A stretch of DNA of 64,000 bases from Areca catechu (Eukaryota > Streptophyta > Magnoliopsida > Arecales > Arecaceae), in the NCBI GenBank assembly GCA_021397845.1, contig CM038041.1:143384780-143448779 (forward strand), written 5' to 3'. Shown piece after piece: positions 1-11,079 of the stretch. The position numbers and the translations under genes are program-made. A model generated the notes under the pieces. That model was not told the DNA's origin. It saw nothing but the letters and a program-made list of their open reading frames with translations, and made no database searches. Position 1 is the stretch's first letter. Each line of letters begins with the position of its first letter.

Positions 1-1084
1 CAAGCCGGTAGGTTCCAGCTCGAATTACTTCAACGACTCGATAAGAACCTTCCCAATTTGGAAAAAGTTTCCCTTGCTCGGTCGGCCTTGAGATGTCTGT
101 CCTCCGCAGGACTAGATCTCCAACTCGGAAAGCGCACGTCTTGACTCACGAGTTGTAATACTTTTCCATCTTCTGATGGTAGGCCACCATCTTCAAGCTC
201 GTACGGAGTTTAGTTTCTTCAAGTAGGTCCAGGTCAACCCTTCGCTGCTCAGAGTTAACCGGTTCGATACAGTGGTCAATCCTTAGAGATTGCAAAGATA
301 CTTTAATGGGGATGACTGTCTCGCTTCGGTAGGTGAGGTTGAAAGGAGTCTCCCTGGTTGCCATCCGGGCGGTCGTCCGATAGGCCCATAGTACTGAGTG
401 GAGCTCTTTTGCCCAGAGTCCCTTGGTGTCATTAAGTCGGGTTTTCAGCCCATGTAAGACGGTTCGATTGGTGATTTCAGCTTCTCCATTGGACTGAGGA
501 TGTCCAACCGATGTAAGATGATGGTAAATATGATATTACTAACAGAATTCCTGAAACTTAGAGTTGTCGAGCTATCTTCCATTGTTAGTGATGATTGTCC
601 GTGGAATGTCGAACAGGAAGATAATGCCATTCTGAACGAAGTTCTCCACCTTGGCCTCTGTTATTTATGCCAGCGGTTCAGCTTCTACCCATTTGGAGTA
701 GTCAATGGCCACAAGTAGAAACTTTCGTTGCCCGGATGCCAGGAGAAAAGGTCCTAAGATTTCCATCCCCTATTGTGTGAACGGCCACGGTGCAGTGATC
801 GGAGTCAGCTAGCTCGCAGGCCTCCTTTGAATATTGGCATACCTTTGGCATGCGTCACACCTTCGGACGAAGTCTGACGCATCCTTCTGAATTGTAGGCC
901 AATAGTATCCCTGTCGGATTATCTTGTAGGCTAGGGATCTTCCTCCAAGATGATTGTCGTAGATGCCTTCATGCACTTCCTTGAGGGCGTAACCGGCATC
1001 ATTCGGTCTGAAGCACTTTAAGAGGGGCTGGGAGAATGACCGCTTATAGAGTGCGCCGTCGAGGATGACGTACTTGGAGGCCGT
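1..1084 (-). pseudogene. integrase of the Tat-type element, broken and cut by the window edge
   Basis: The frame at 364-146 reads TRETPFNLTYRSETVIPI and LDLLEE, the conserved region just after the integrase core in this lineage. Between 365 and 1084 the zinc-binding and catalytic regions are split over several frames with stops. The remaining C-terminus is outside the window. Confidence 0.75.
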
Positions 1085-1426
1085 CTAGTGGATGCGTTTG
1101 GCTTCGGCTGGATCTTTTGGAAGAGCCCCTCCGGTAAGAAAGGCGACAATCGGGTCCATCCAGGAAGTTTCCTGTTCAACCTGGTAGATCTCAGTTGGTT
1201 CTTCGTGAATACTTGGACACTGCAAGTGCTCTACGAAGGTTCGGTCGAAGGTATTGGTGGCGGCCGTAGCCAACCGTGATAGTGCATCCGCCCGAGAGTT
1301 CTGCAGACGAGGTATATGGAGGATTTCGAAGAACATGAGCTGAGAGATGGGGCTTTGTACCTTATTTAAGTACTTGGCTAGGGTTGAATCCCTTGTTTCG
1401 AATTCACCCCTCACCTGGTTGACCAC
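1085..1426 (-). pseudogene. second (archaeal-type) RNase H, C-terminal part
   Basis: The frame reads VNQVRGEFETRDSTLAKYL, later IPRLQNSRADALSRLA. This is the end of the additional RNase H that sits between the first RNase H and integrase in Tat/Ogre/Retand elements. Upstream sequence (1427-1900) contains the rest in broken frames. The downstream ARRIH-side linker leads to integrase. Confidence 0.8.
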
Positions 1427-1902
1427 CAGCTGGGAGTCGGAGAAGGCTCTTATTCGGCTGATGCCTAGCTCATTGGCAATTCACAATCCTGCCAGCAGGG
1501 CTTTGTACTCTGCCTGATTGTTGGATACCTGAAATAAAAAATGCAAAGCATACTCCATGCTTTTCCATCTGGGTCGGCTAAGATCAGGCCGGCCCCGTAG
1601 CTTGCAAGGTTGGACGCTCCATCCACATGGAGGGTTCAGGCTGGTTCAGCTTTGGAGATGGTGTTAGCTTCAGGTACTTCGGCCGCTTGAGGGGATGATT
1701 CATGCTTCCAGGTGCACTCTGCAATGAAGTCAATGATTACCTGGGCCTTCAAGGTGGATCTTGACTAGAAGGATACATCGAACTTGCCAAGTTTGACAGC
1801 CCATTTGGCAAGCCGACCGGAAGTGTCTGGACTCCGAAGGATCGCCTTAAGAGATTGGTCGGTTATCACCACAATCGGATGCGCCTGAAAGTACGGTCGG
1901 AG

Positions 1903-2957
1903 TCACTTGGCAGATATGACCAAAGAATAGACTAACTTCTGCATCTTAGGGTACCTTGTTTCGTCATCATGGAGGACTCTGCTGATGTAGTAAACGGGCT
2001 TCTGGTGGCCATCTTCTCCCACTCGGACGAGTACGGAGCTGATCGCCTCGTTCGACACCGACAAATATAGATACAATGGCTCCCCCTTCATTGGCTTGGC
2101 CAGCAATGGAGGATTCCTCAGATATTCTTTCAAGGCCTCGAAGGCTGACCGACATTCTTCGGTCCAACTGAAATGATCCGACCGGTGCAGAGTTTTGAAG
2201 AAGGGTAGGGATTTTTCAGCCGAACGGGAGATGAAGCGGCTGAGTGAAGCAATTTGGCCGGTGAGCTCTTGCACCTGCTTCTTATTGGTCGGATACGCCA
2301 TCTTAATGACTGCTCTTATCTTATCGGGGTTTACTTCGATTCCTCTATGTGTGACCAAGAAGCCAAGGAACTTGCTAGATGTTATCCGAAAAGTGCACTT
2401 CAGGGGGTTCAGCTTCGTTCGATGATGTCTGAGTGCGTCAAAGGATTCCTGCAAGTCCTTGATGTGGTCAGCTTTATGGAAGCTTTTCACTATCATGTCA
2501 TCCACATAAGCCTTCATATTTCTGCCCAGCTACCCTTCGAACACTCGGTTGATCAGCCTTTAGAAGGTGGCGCCGGCATTCTTCAAGCCGAAGGGCATCA
2601 TCCTGTAACAGTACAGGCCTTTGTCGGTGATGAAGGCAGTCTTCTCCTCGTCCTCCGGATGATCTTGACTTGGTTATAGCCAGAGAAGGCATCCATAAAA
2701 CTCAGAAGCTGGTGGTTGACCATGGCATCCACCAGCTGATCAATCTTTGGCACAGGGAAGCTATCCTTCAGACAAGCCTTGTTGAGGTCGATGTAATCTA
2801 CACAGGTCCTCCACTTTTCATTTTCCTTCTTCACCATGACGACATTTGCCAGCCACTCAGGGTAGTGGACTTCTTTGATAAAGCCGGCATCCGAGAGCTT
2901 TTTTACTTCTTCATCAATAGCCCTTTATCTTTCGGCAGCAAAGCTCCTCTTTTTCTA
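1903..2957 (-). pseudogene. reverse transcriptase and RNase H of the Tat-type element, broken
   Basis: 2837-2598 holds RT palm motifs (KWRTCVDYIDLNKACLKDSFP and FSGYNQ). After a frameshift, 2517-1903 holds the catalytic YVDD box, the thumb, and an RNase H start with FSWTEEC.SAFE and YYISR.L. Copying of element RNA into DNA and removal of the RNA strand would need these domains joined in one frame. The shift around 2600-2690 and further stops prevent that. Identification is firm from motif order. Confidence 0.9.
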
Positions 2958-3657
2958 TCAAACATGCTTGTATGTCGGATCCACCTTGAGCTGGTGGGTG
3001 ATGACATCCGATTGGATACCTGGCATGTCCGAAGCCGACCATGCAAAGATGTCGGCGTTGCTTCTAAGGAAGTCGATTAGCTCTGACTTGATTTCTTCAC
3101 TGAGGGAGCTTCCAATCTGGAGGACTTTGGTGGGGTCATCCTCCCGAAGAAGAACAAATAGGATTTTCTCGTCCGGTTGACTACGGCCATCGATCTCAGC
3201 CCTTGGGTCGAGTTGCTCCAGAGTAGGACGGCCTTCCGACTGTTGGTTAAGGATAGTTAAACACTGTCTGGCCATCTGAAGGTCTCCCCTCATAATTCCG
3301 ACCCCACTCCTGGTTGGAAACTTGGCCACCATATGGTAAGTAGACACGATGGCTCGGAACTTGTTGAGAATCGGTCGGCCCAAAATGGCATTGTACGCTG
3401 AGGTCATATGGATTACCACAAAGTTGATGGGGAGAATTTTTTTGGAAAGGCTCCGTCCCGATCATTACGGGTAAGGTGATTTCTCCTTCAACTCTGACGG
3501 AGTTTCTCTCGAAGCCCATCAGCGGTATGGGGGATTCAAGCAGCATCGGCCGAGACAAGTTCATTCTCAAGAAAGCATCATACAATAATACTTCCATGGA
3601 GCTTCCATTATCTATAAGTATTCTCTTTACATCGTAGTTGGCGATTACCATCGACAC
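2958..3657 (-). pseudogene. aspartic protease of the Tat-type element, frameshifted
   Basis: The active site reads LIDNGSSMEVLLYDAF, the usual Tat-group protease form. It is followed by the flap-side motif A-I-L-G-R-P. The frame changes near 3437-3443 at a run of seven T (A on the coding strand), so the first half reads in one frame (3657 on) and the second in another (3419-2958). The enzyme would cut the gag-pol polyprotein. The linker to RT follows, with a stop at 2958. Confidence 0.85.
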
Positions 3658-3768
3658 AACTACAGGATCATTTTCAAAAACATGGGACTCCAGAAGGTCC
3701 TCGCGGGAGAAGGTGATTGCATTGGAGCCCCTAGATCTCTTGACAATGTCTGGACCATCCTCATAGCT

Positions 3769-5164
3769 CTAGTCGGACCTTCGATGCAAAATGTTGACGC
3801 CCCCATCAGTCGGCCTTTGGTGGGGGAGCTCCGCCTCCTCCGGAGGGTTTATGGCGGTGGAGGCTTTAGCTCGATCTCGATGGGGTCGGACGTACTTTTG
3901 CAAGTAGCCCCTCCAGATGAGGTCTTCGATGGCGTCCTTCAGCTGCAGGTACTCTTCAGTACTGTGCCCGTGGTCCCAATGGAACTTGCAGTATCTGTTC
4001 TTGTCTCTGGAGGCAGGTGGGATCCTCATCGGGTGAGGCCTTTGGAGGAAGGCCTCGTTTTCGATTTCCAGGAGGATCTTCTCCCTAGGGAGGGAGAGGG
4101 GTGCGTAGCTTTCGAACCTCCTGGGATAGTCCCTCAGCTTCGGACTTTGGCAGCGGGCCGCCCTATTGTTGTTGTTGTTGTTGTTGGGGGGTCGGACTTC
4201 AGGATCCTTGTTGCTCCGCCTCTTAGGGATCGGCCTCCCCTCCTACTGGCATCGGCTCGCTGCCTGCTCCTCGACCAGAGCATACTTCTATGCCCAGGTC
4301 AGCAGCTCACGGTAGCTCATCGGGAACCGCTTGTCCAGGAAGAAAGTAAGCCTGAATGATCGAAGCCCTCTTTTGAAGGCCGATATAACCACCGCCTCAT
4401 TCAAGTCCGGGACCTCCATGGCCGCTGAGTTGAAATGGGCCACGTAGTCCCGGAGCGTCTCTCCCTCTCTTTGCGACACGAGGAAGAGGCAGTCAGTATT
4501 CCGTGGAGTCTGAGTGCAAGTCCTGAAATGGGAAAGAAAAAGATTTTCGAGTTGGGAAAAAGAGTGGATCGTACCTGGCCAGATGGCGGAGAACCACATC
4601 CGGGCGGCCTTCTTCAGCGTTGCTGGGAAGGCAATATAGTGAAGGGCATCGAAGGTGCCCTGTACCATCATGTGGGCCTTGTAAGTGCCCAGATGGTCCA
4701 GCGGGTCGATGGTGCCATCATAGGGTTCCACCTGAGAAACTTTGAAATGGCGGGGAATCGCTTCCGCCATAATCTCATCAGAAAAAGGCAGGCGGGAATC
4801 GTCTACCCGCCCCCCTTCGGCTTTCTACCGAAGTACAATCTCCTCAATGTGCTCCTCCATGCGCAAGATTTTGTTGGCGTAGTCCCTAAGGGGGTTCGGC
4901 TGGAGGCCGATCATCGGCAGGGATAGATTCAGCGTAAGAGGGCAAGGCAGATCTTGCCCTCTTGCTATCGGCGTGAGCCCCCAGGGACCTTTCGGGCTCT
5001 ACAATGGGGTGAGAATAATGTTGAGGGACTTCTGGTTGTCGACTCCCTCCAGCAGTAGGTTGATGGTCGGTGCAGGACACAGTGGGTGGCTGTGGCTGTT
5101 TGTCAACCATTCCCTGGAAACGCTGAATCGCTGCGGTAAGCATTTCGATGCGATTCACCAACAT
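3769..5164 (-). pseudogene. gag: gag (capsid) of the Tat-type element, broken
   Basis: Three separate open stretches are seen. 5164-4886 is a Pro-rich N-terminal part. 4770-4288 is the retrotransposon gag domain, with the family pattern A-R-M-W-F..SI.SF..L...F...F. 4029-3769 carries a knuckle-like CKFHWDHGHST motif. The last zinc ligand is Tyr (TAC) where the family has Cys. The protein would form the particle that packages element RNA. A (TTG)n run at 4166-4186 codes for repeated polar residues between the second and third parts. Stops between the parts show that the gene is dead. Confidence 0.85.
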
Positions 5165-5602
5165 TTAGAACTGCTGTAGTCCCAAAGTGATGCTGGGCTC
5201 CGTGACAGCAGTGGAGACAGCGGCAGCGGTGTTTTCCCTCGAAGGTTCTTCAGACCTAGATGGGGAAAAGCCTCTGGCAGAAGTGTTATGTGCTCTCCCC
5301 TTAGCCATGCTTCGTGAGTTATTAAATTCCTCCTTTTAGAAAAGGGTTAAGGTGCTCGCCCTTCCTCTAGCACCAATCTGTTGTGGCGACTTCTCCTGGA
5401 CTGGGTTCGGTTGGCTTCGCTGGAGTGCTTCTCACCCGATCAACCTGCAACAAAGTCTCCAAGGCGTCGGTGATGTTCCGGCGGGAGACACTCCGATGCC
5501 TAAGTTAGCCGGAGCTTAAAGGCAACAGAATGGAGGAATCGAAGATGCAGCAGCGTATGGAGAGGGAAGATAGAACTCCCTTTAAACGAGATCCCCCGGG
5601 TA

Positions 5603-5613
5603 CCTTATATAGG
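5603..5613 (-). promoter_or_regulatory. TATA box of the Tat-type LTR
   Basis: The minus strand reads CCTATATAAGG. It lies inside the LTR, about 220 bases from its inner end, where a pol II core promoter is expected. Transcription would run leftwards into gag. Confidence 0.6.
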
Positions 5614-5843
5614 TGCAGAACAGTCCAAAAGTCATTAAAAGGTAGGCCGAAGAAGATCGATTTGCTCCTATGAGGATCTGGAGAGTGGCCACGTGGCACC
5701 TGGAAAGGCGGCGTCATGGGAGAAGTGGAGCAGAACTGCTGATGTGGCAGGAGTTTATTACAATGGAAGAGAATTCTGGAACTCTTTGGGTCTTGAAGTG
5801 AGTTGGTCGGGCGCCGACATAAAGGAGGGCGTCTGTAGAGCAA

Positions 5844-5985
5844 TGGGTCAGACCTTAGCGGGAGCGAGCCGTCGGACCATGGCTCCAGTGGGTCGGTCTT
5901 CAGCCAGTGAATAGTGGGTCAGACCTCAACGGGAGCAGGCCGTCGGACCTTGGCTCCAGTGGGTCGGTCTTCAGCAGGAGAAGCC
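5844..5985. repeat. 71-base tandem duplication in U3
   Basis: Two copies start with TGGGTCAGACC at 5844 and 5915 and share GTCGGACC and GGCTCCAGTGGGTCGGTC with a few substitutions. They lie upstream of the TATA box, the usual place for enhancer repeats in LTRs. Confidence 0.85.
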
Positions 5986-6033
5986 GATCCAGTTTATAGG
6001 TGAGCCGGATGGGCATAATAGACTCGAATCACA

Positions 6034-6879
6034 TAAATAATTAAAATATCCTATAATCTAGATTCCGAGCATAATCTATCTTACCGAGTACAAATCGTAT
6101 CCTTAGATCACAACTCATCTCTACGTATTGATGATTATTCTAAAATCTAAATTATAAATTAAACAACATACACAAAGTATGAATTAATTAAAAATAAATT
6201 TTGTTCATAAAGAATAGGATTATTACATTCAAAAACTAATAACATGAAAAGAAACTAAAATATAAAAGATTAAAAGAACCTTCTCTACTCTCTCAAAGAC
6301 TTGGAAATTAGCTGAACAAGATGTCTGCAATCTTTATCTTCAACAGCAGGAAGATAAGGAAGAAAAATGCCCATCAACCTCTCTCCCGTTAAAGCATGTT
6401 ACAATAAGAAAGAAAAGAAAAAAAAATAATTGTAGATGGCTGCCCCTCATTGCTTGCTTTCAACTTCATTCCCTCCATGATTATCTCTACGGTTTCCCCT
6501 AAATAGATGAGAAAATAAGCCAAATCCCAGCTAGAATTGGTCTCCAAATCCTTTTAGACTTCCATTTAACTCCCCAAAGTTAACCAAGCCATCGGATCAC
6601 CATAGAACTGCTAAAATCATGCATGATCGACTGCGATCAAAGCCAAATTCCGATCAGAGTGGCCCATCACCGTTGGATCGAGGTTCCTAGCATCTCTAGA
6701 TTGTTCAATGAAATACCCGATGGAGAGTCCTAGCATCCGCCCAGCAAATAACATATGTTGAAATCCTTCTTCCAGTCGGAGTCTTCTCCATTGTCGAGTA
6801 ATGTCAGCACCATTTCCATGCCGAAACCATCCTCCCATTCACTACTGCCACCACCAGCACCACCGAAGCCTTTGTCGCT
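6034..6879. repeat. diverged LTR-like remnant, Athila/Tat style
   Basis: No gene is recognised here. AT-rich sequence contains ATCGTATCCTTAG (6087-6099), which matches the start of the Athila-type LTRs at 42204 and 57425. A later AAATCCCAGCTAGAATTGG stretch resembles the middle of those LTRs. An open minus frame at 6945-6730 with a Gly-rich stretch has no recognised family and runs into the next LTR, so it is probably chance. The assignment is tentative. Confidence 0.35.
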
Positions 6880-8421
6880 TGTTGCCCAGGTGGCTTCCCA
6901 AGATGGGGGTGAATTGGGATAATAAAAACTTTCAAGTATGTGCACTTTAAAAATCTTTTAGTATTGTGGTGTTGTGATAGATTATGTAATGTGGAAGCAA
7001 GTAAATAAACACAATAAAAGCAATCACAAACACAAGAGATTTAGAGTGGTTCGGAGCAACCCGCTCATACATCCACTACCCAAGCACTACTTGGGATTTC
7101 CACTATATCCCCCACCGGAATACAGTCGGATTATTTTAACATGCTCACAATCCAAACCTCTACACTTTGATTTTTAAACCGAGCTTACCAAAGAAACCCA
7201 ACACTTGGTTTTAACACAGGCTAACCAAGAACCTAACTCCCTTTGGTTTTTAGTACCAAGCTCACCAAAGAAACCTAAGCTTAGTTTTAATAGGCTCACC
7301 TAAAATCCTTTCAACACTTTACAAGACACAGCCCCTTGCTGCTCTTGGAGAGAAAACAAGATATATCAAATGAAAATAGCAACTTTACAACAAACCCAAT
7401 TTATTTGGTAGTAGCTGATGAAGTTCAAATTGAAGCCTTGCTTTAGATGCTCTTGAATACTCTTAAAGCTACTTCTTGACTTAATCAAAAGTTGGATTCA
7501 ATGAATGAAGATGAGTTGGAGAATCTTTGAATCCTTTTTTGAATGCTCACTTGAAGTTGGTTGGTGAAAGACTTGAAATTCACTTGAATGCTCTTTAACT
7601 TTCAATGAATAATCAATAATTCATGCTTTAATCTATCATAAATACTTCCTTTTTTAGTTTTCAAGCAAAACTAGCTATTGTAGGGCCTAGAAAATCGAAA
7701 TATAGCCATTAGAGTCTCTTTTGAATTCAAAAAATTGGTTAAGCAACTAGCCGTTAAAAGCCAGAACCCGACACTCGAGTCGGCTCGAGAACCTTGAGTC
7801 GGTTTGAAGTCTTAGACAATAGAAAAACAAACTCTGTCCGGGTTGACTTTTCTAGGTTGAGTCGGCTCGAAGTCTCAGTCAGGATAAACATAAACTCTGG
7901 ATGAGTCGGCTCTTCTAGGTCGAGTCGGTTCGAGGCTTTGAGTTTCTGAAACTTGTGATTTATAACTTTTGGATGAGTCAGCTCATTATGCTTGAGTTAG
8001 CTCGAACTTCTAAAAATTTGAGACTCTTCATGCCGTGCCAGAATATGAGTCAGCTCTTGGTCCATGAGTCGGCTCGAGGTCTATGAGTCGACTCAAGCAG
8101 AACTTCTTTAAGGCAAGTTTCCAACAAGAGCAAGTCTTCCAAACACTTCAAAAAAATTTACCATAGATGTCTAACCTATTTATACTCACTTTTTACTAAT
8201 TTTTAGCCCTTTTTACAAGATTACAAAAATAAAAATTAGGGCTTTATAACTTGAGATGTACATAAGTTCATACAATACTATAATACACTTCAACTGAATA
8301 GAAAACCAAATGATACAATGATAAATACTTCCTGCAAAAACTTCTTGAGTAATTGAAAGAATTAGTAATACATACATGATCCAATGTTTTGTAATCATCA
8401 AAATCATTCCAAGGGTTAACA
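6880..8421 (-). repeat. Sirevirus 3' LTR, copy 1
   Basis: It starts TGTTGCCCAGG and ends GGTTAACA, both matching the LTR at 32430-34189, and is 1542 bases long. It holds short hairpins (7165-7303) and a dense run of GAGTCGGCTCG-like words (7768-8096). Adjacent to 8421 on the element strand lies a purine-rich tract, as expected for the plus-strand primer next to a 3' LTR. Confidence 0.85.
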
Positions 8422-9070
8422 ATTTCCTCCTTTTTGATGGTGACAAAATACTAGGAATGAAAAGTTTTAGAACACTTTACAATTACATATAATGATATAC
8501 TATGTACCAATATTCACATGTATCAGTGCGTATTCAAGGTAGTATGTATCAAAATAAATGAAGAATCAAGATGTTGAAATGAACTAGAATCAAAACAACG
8601 TATCAACTATTAAGAACATGTATCAGGGCAATAAGGTTACTATACTAGTCATGCACTAAAGCTATAAGCAAGTATCATATTATATACTAATCACCAATAT
8701 ACTAATTTCCAACTTTAGTCAGGAGAACTTTTCACTTTATATTTGAAAGAAATTTCAATAATTGCTCCCCCTTTCTCATATAATAGAAATTTCAATAATT
8801 GCTCCCCCTTTCTCATATAATAGGGTAATTTATACTTGATATGTAATATACTTCTTGTTTTTATTATGCTTTTCTATTCATTTTCATGCTTTTATCTTTT
8901 CATGCTCTTCTCCCCCTTTTTGTCATCAACAAAACATATACATTTTAGTGATAACATTCATTCACAATCATTCATACATATGTATCAATCAAAACACAAA
9001 ATTTCAAAACATATATATATATATATGGAAAGTCAGTACAGGATGTGATACAGTACAAAAGTGCTAAGCA
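8422..9070 (-). repeat. Sirevirus region between env-like gene and 3' LTR
   Basis: This part is AT-rich and non-coding. CTCCCCC-type blocks occur at about 8765, 8802 and 8911 and are polypurine-tract-like on the element strand. The first two sit in a perfect 37-base tandem duplication (8749-8822). GTATCAG words at 8517, 8553 and 8617 recall the repeats in copy 2 at 24955-25180. An (AT)n run lies at 9009-9026. Confidence 0.7.
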
Positions 9071-9839
9071 CTACAAAATAGTATCGCATACATGAGAAAA
9101 TGCAGAAAAAGAAAGACCTAATGCTAAGAAAGAAGCACTAGACTCAACTTCAATGGAAGAAGAGCCAACATCTAAAATGCCAGGTTGAGGTTTAAATTTA
9201 GGAAACCTAGGCCTAAAGTCCCTAAGTCTAGTCTTAATGGAAGTAGTAGGTTTAGGAACTCTAGGTCTAGGCCTGGAAGGAGGTTCTGAAGAGATCTGGA
9301 TGGGAGTGGGCTGCACAGAAGGAGGATCAGATAAGGCTAAAGTGTTGGTGCTCGAAAGAATCTAAGTCACTAGAGTGTCTGATACACCAGTGCTTTGTCC
9401 CTCAGTGACCTGTGCACTAGTACCATCCCCAACTATAGGAGTATCTGCAATAGATGTGCTAGTAGAAGGCTCAGTCTCTCCCAGTCCAATGTAGAGAAAG
9501 GTCCTAGGATGCATCAAAGATCTTGCAGGAATGCCCCACCATGGCATCAATGCAGTCCCTTTATTCACCAGACAAAGTGACATTATCGAGACTACTCCTA
9601 CTCTAGACCTACTGCCTCTCTCCAAAGAGATAGGCCCCACTCAATGAGGCCTAAAACCACATCGCAGGTGATGAAGGACCGGCATCATGCCTCCCTCGTA
9701 TAGATTCACTAGATGATGAGTGATGCTGGTTTCTAGAGTTACACTCACTGCAAACCCATCCATCACTGAATGTAAAGATGGGTCATGATAAAGGTGGAAT
9801 TGGGTGTTGAGGCACACAATCGTTGCCCTTCCGCTAGCT
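9071..9839 (-). pseudogene. env-like ORF of Sirevirus copy 1, C-terminal part
   Basis: Two open stretches (9640-9362 and 9316-9071) encode a Ser/Thr/Pro-rich tail with basic PRPRV and acidic-Ser segments. This resembles the tail of the env-like protein at 25467-26003. Sireviruses often carry such an extra frame after pol; its role is unknown. Upstream the reading frame runs into the insertion at 9840. If the insertion and one TAGCT copy are ignored, the frame stays open into 12312-12215. A stop near 9640 separates the parts. Confidence 0.5.
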
Positions 9840-10410
9840 TGATGGGGACCAAAAGTCCATTTTATTTTATTTTATTTGAGTCCTATAATAAAGTAAGACA
9901 ACTGAGTCCAGTTGAGTCCACTTAGGCAGGTCCAGTCTTTTAGTCTAGTCAAGTCTAGTCGAGTCTTCAGTCGAGTCAATGTAGTTTCAATCAAATCATG
10001 TACAAGAGGAGAGTTCGTAGCCAGGAGATTTACCAGGCCCCCCCAACCAGAGCTGGCCTTCATGCACCTGGGCCCTTTCATGCCGCCAAGCATGCAAGAG
10101 AGAGCTCCAGTCCAAGACAAAGGTCCACTGTTGACCAGGTCCACTAGGGTTTCTTAGCCCATAAGTTAGGATTTCTTAGCCCTCAAGTCATGTACCCTGG
10201 GATGAATCTATAAATACCACCCCTCCCCTCTTGTATGAAACATCTTTTTCCTATGAATACAAATTAAATTTATTTTGATCTGAGTTTTGAGTTTTTCTTC
10301 GGATTAGAGTGGGTGTGACGCCCTGGTTCCTTATTCTTGAGTGCAAGCCCTAATCCCTTAGTGACTTTTATGCTTGCTAGCGATCCATCCCCGATCTCTA
10401 TCTTGCATCA
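9840..10410 (+). repeat. 5' LTR of the small LTR element
   Basis: It begins TGATGGGGACC and ends CTTGCATCA. A TATA-like CTATAAATACC lies at about 10207-10217. The middle contains several GAGTCCAGT/GAGTCAAT words. It shares its general plan and end words with the longer solo LTRs at 21785, 37526 and 40809. Confidence 0.93.
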
Positions 10411-10426
10411 ACTTGGTATCAGAGCC
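10411..10426 (+). promoter_or_regulatory. primer binding site, initiator-Met tRNA
   Basis: ACTTGGTATCAGAGCC follows the LTR end directly. TGGTATCAGAGC is the standard complement of the plant initiator-Met tRNA 3' end. Confidence 0.9.
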
Positions 10427-10977
10427 TAGAGGATTAGGTTTTCTTCTTCCTCTCTGAGTCTGCTATCAAACCATCATCAGGCACCTTGAAACATCATCGC
10501 TCACAGCCCATCGGATCTACACCACCAACGCTGTCCCCTTCCATCCACGATGCCAGTTGCCGGAACAAGCCGCACCTCCCTCTCCCTGAGCCACCGCACT
10601 CCCAGCACCATCACTGATGAAGAACTTCACCAAATTTTCATCCCCGTGGCACCCTGCATCGGCCCGTGAGAAGGAGAGTCCCCGTGCACGATCGTGAAAG
10701 TAATTGCCTTTCACGGTTGCTGACTTCAAGGAAGAAGAGCGTGCCGGATCTGCTCTCAGCCTCCTCCCATTGCTAGTGACACCAACGCGCCCCGCCACAA
10801 CCCTGCTTCCCATCGGCCACCTGCCCCTTGCTCTCTTGCAATCGAAAACATACGTGTTGCCTGAACACATCCCACGGCCACCACACGCCCGTGCCGTAGA
10901 TCTGCGCGATGCCGCCTCCCGCCAAACTTCCTTTCCTCCGGCGAACAGCCACCGACTGCCCTGCTGGCAGGGAAGCC
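10427..10977 (+). other. GC-rich interior of the small LTR element, unidentified
   Basis: Open frames exist on both strands (for example minus 11050-10517 and plus 10704-11120) but none shows a known domain. High GC and the neighbouring RACK1 piece suggest that this is captured genic DNA, possibly leader or other exon sequence. Confidence 0.4.
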
Positions 10978-11079
10978 ATGGCAGAGACACTCGTCTTCGA
11001 GGGCACGATGCGGGGCCACTCAAACATGGTGACAGCGATCGCCACCCCATTGGACAACTCCGACATGATCGCCGCCTCT
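10978..11079 (+). pseudogene. RACK1: captured RACK1 N-terminal fragment (34 codons)
   Basis: From the ATG at 10978 the frame reads MAETLVFEG, then TMRGHSNMVTAIATP, then DNSDMI. This is the characteristic start of plant RACK1, the WD40 scaffold protein bound to the 40S ribosome. Known plant RACK1 proteins have G-T-M-R-(G/A)-H followed by V-T-A-I-A-T-P-(I/L)-D-N. After about residue 34 the similarity stops: the SRDKS and first WD motif are absent, and the frame continues with unrelated residues to 11247. It is therefore a fragment inside the LTR element, not a working gene. The GC-rich sequence upstream may be its 5' leader. Confidence 0.82.

Larger units (their letters stand above)
1..6033 (-). 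mobile_element. Ty3/gypsy element, Tat/Retand type, left-truncated by window
   Basis: In element order on the minus strand there is an LTR, gag, aspartic protease, reverse transcriptase, RNase H, a second (archaeal-type) RNase H and part of an integrase. The extra RNase H between RH and integrase, and the style of the protease (DNGSS) and RT (YVDD), are typical of the Tat/Retand branch of plant gypsy elements. The integrase end and 3' LTR lie outside the window. Stops and frameshifts break every gene, so the copy cannot be autonomous. No target duplication can be tested because only one end is present. Confidence 0.9.
5379..6033 (-). repeat. 5' LTR of the Tat-type gypsy element
   Basis: On the minus strand the LTR should end in ..CCACAACA near 5379-5384, just before the gag side. 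It should start TGTGATTCG near 6033, where the base composition changes to AT-rich. It contains a TATA-like box and a 71-base tandem duplication in the U3 half. The inner edge is supported by the TG/CA rule and by its position next to gag. The outer edge is an estimate because the partner LTR is not in the window. Confidence 0.65.
6880..9839 (-). mobile_element. Sirevirus-type copia element, 3' end only
   Basis: A complete LTR (6880-8421) is followed by polypyrimidine blocks (polypurine on the element strand) and by the C-terminal part of an env-like open frame. It is related to the fuller copy at 24894-34189 through its LTR start TGTTGCCCAGGTGGC and its LTR hairpin chain. Gag-pol is missing. 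The right side is interrupted by the small LTR element at 9840. The base run before the LTR is TCGCT; the other end is not identified, so no target duplication can be confirmed. Confidence 0.85.

Noticed and set aside
4166..4186. (TTG)n microsatellite as a separate locus.
   Set aside because: It sits in the gag coding region of a dead element and is a simple codon run.
3682..4359. Plus-strand 225-codon frame over the gag region.
   Set aside because: It is the complement of gag and zinc-knuckle coding sequence of the minus-strand element.
6617..6945. Gly/Ser-rich minus frames as a host exon.
   Set aside because: No recognised family; the frame runs across the LTR boundary at 6880, so its C-terminal part on the other side is arbitrary.
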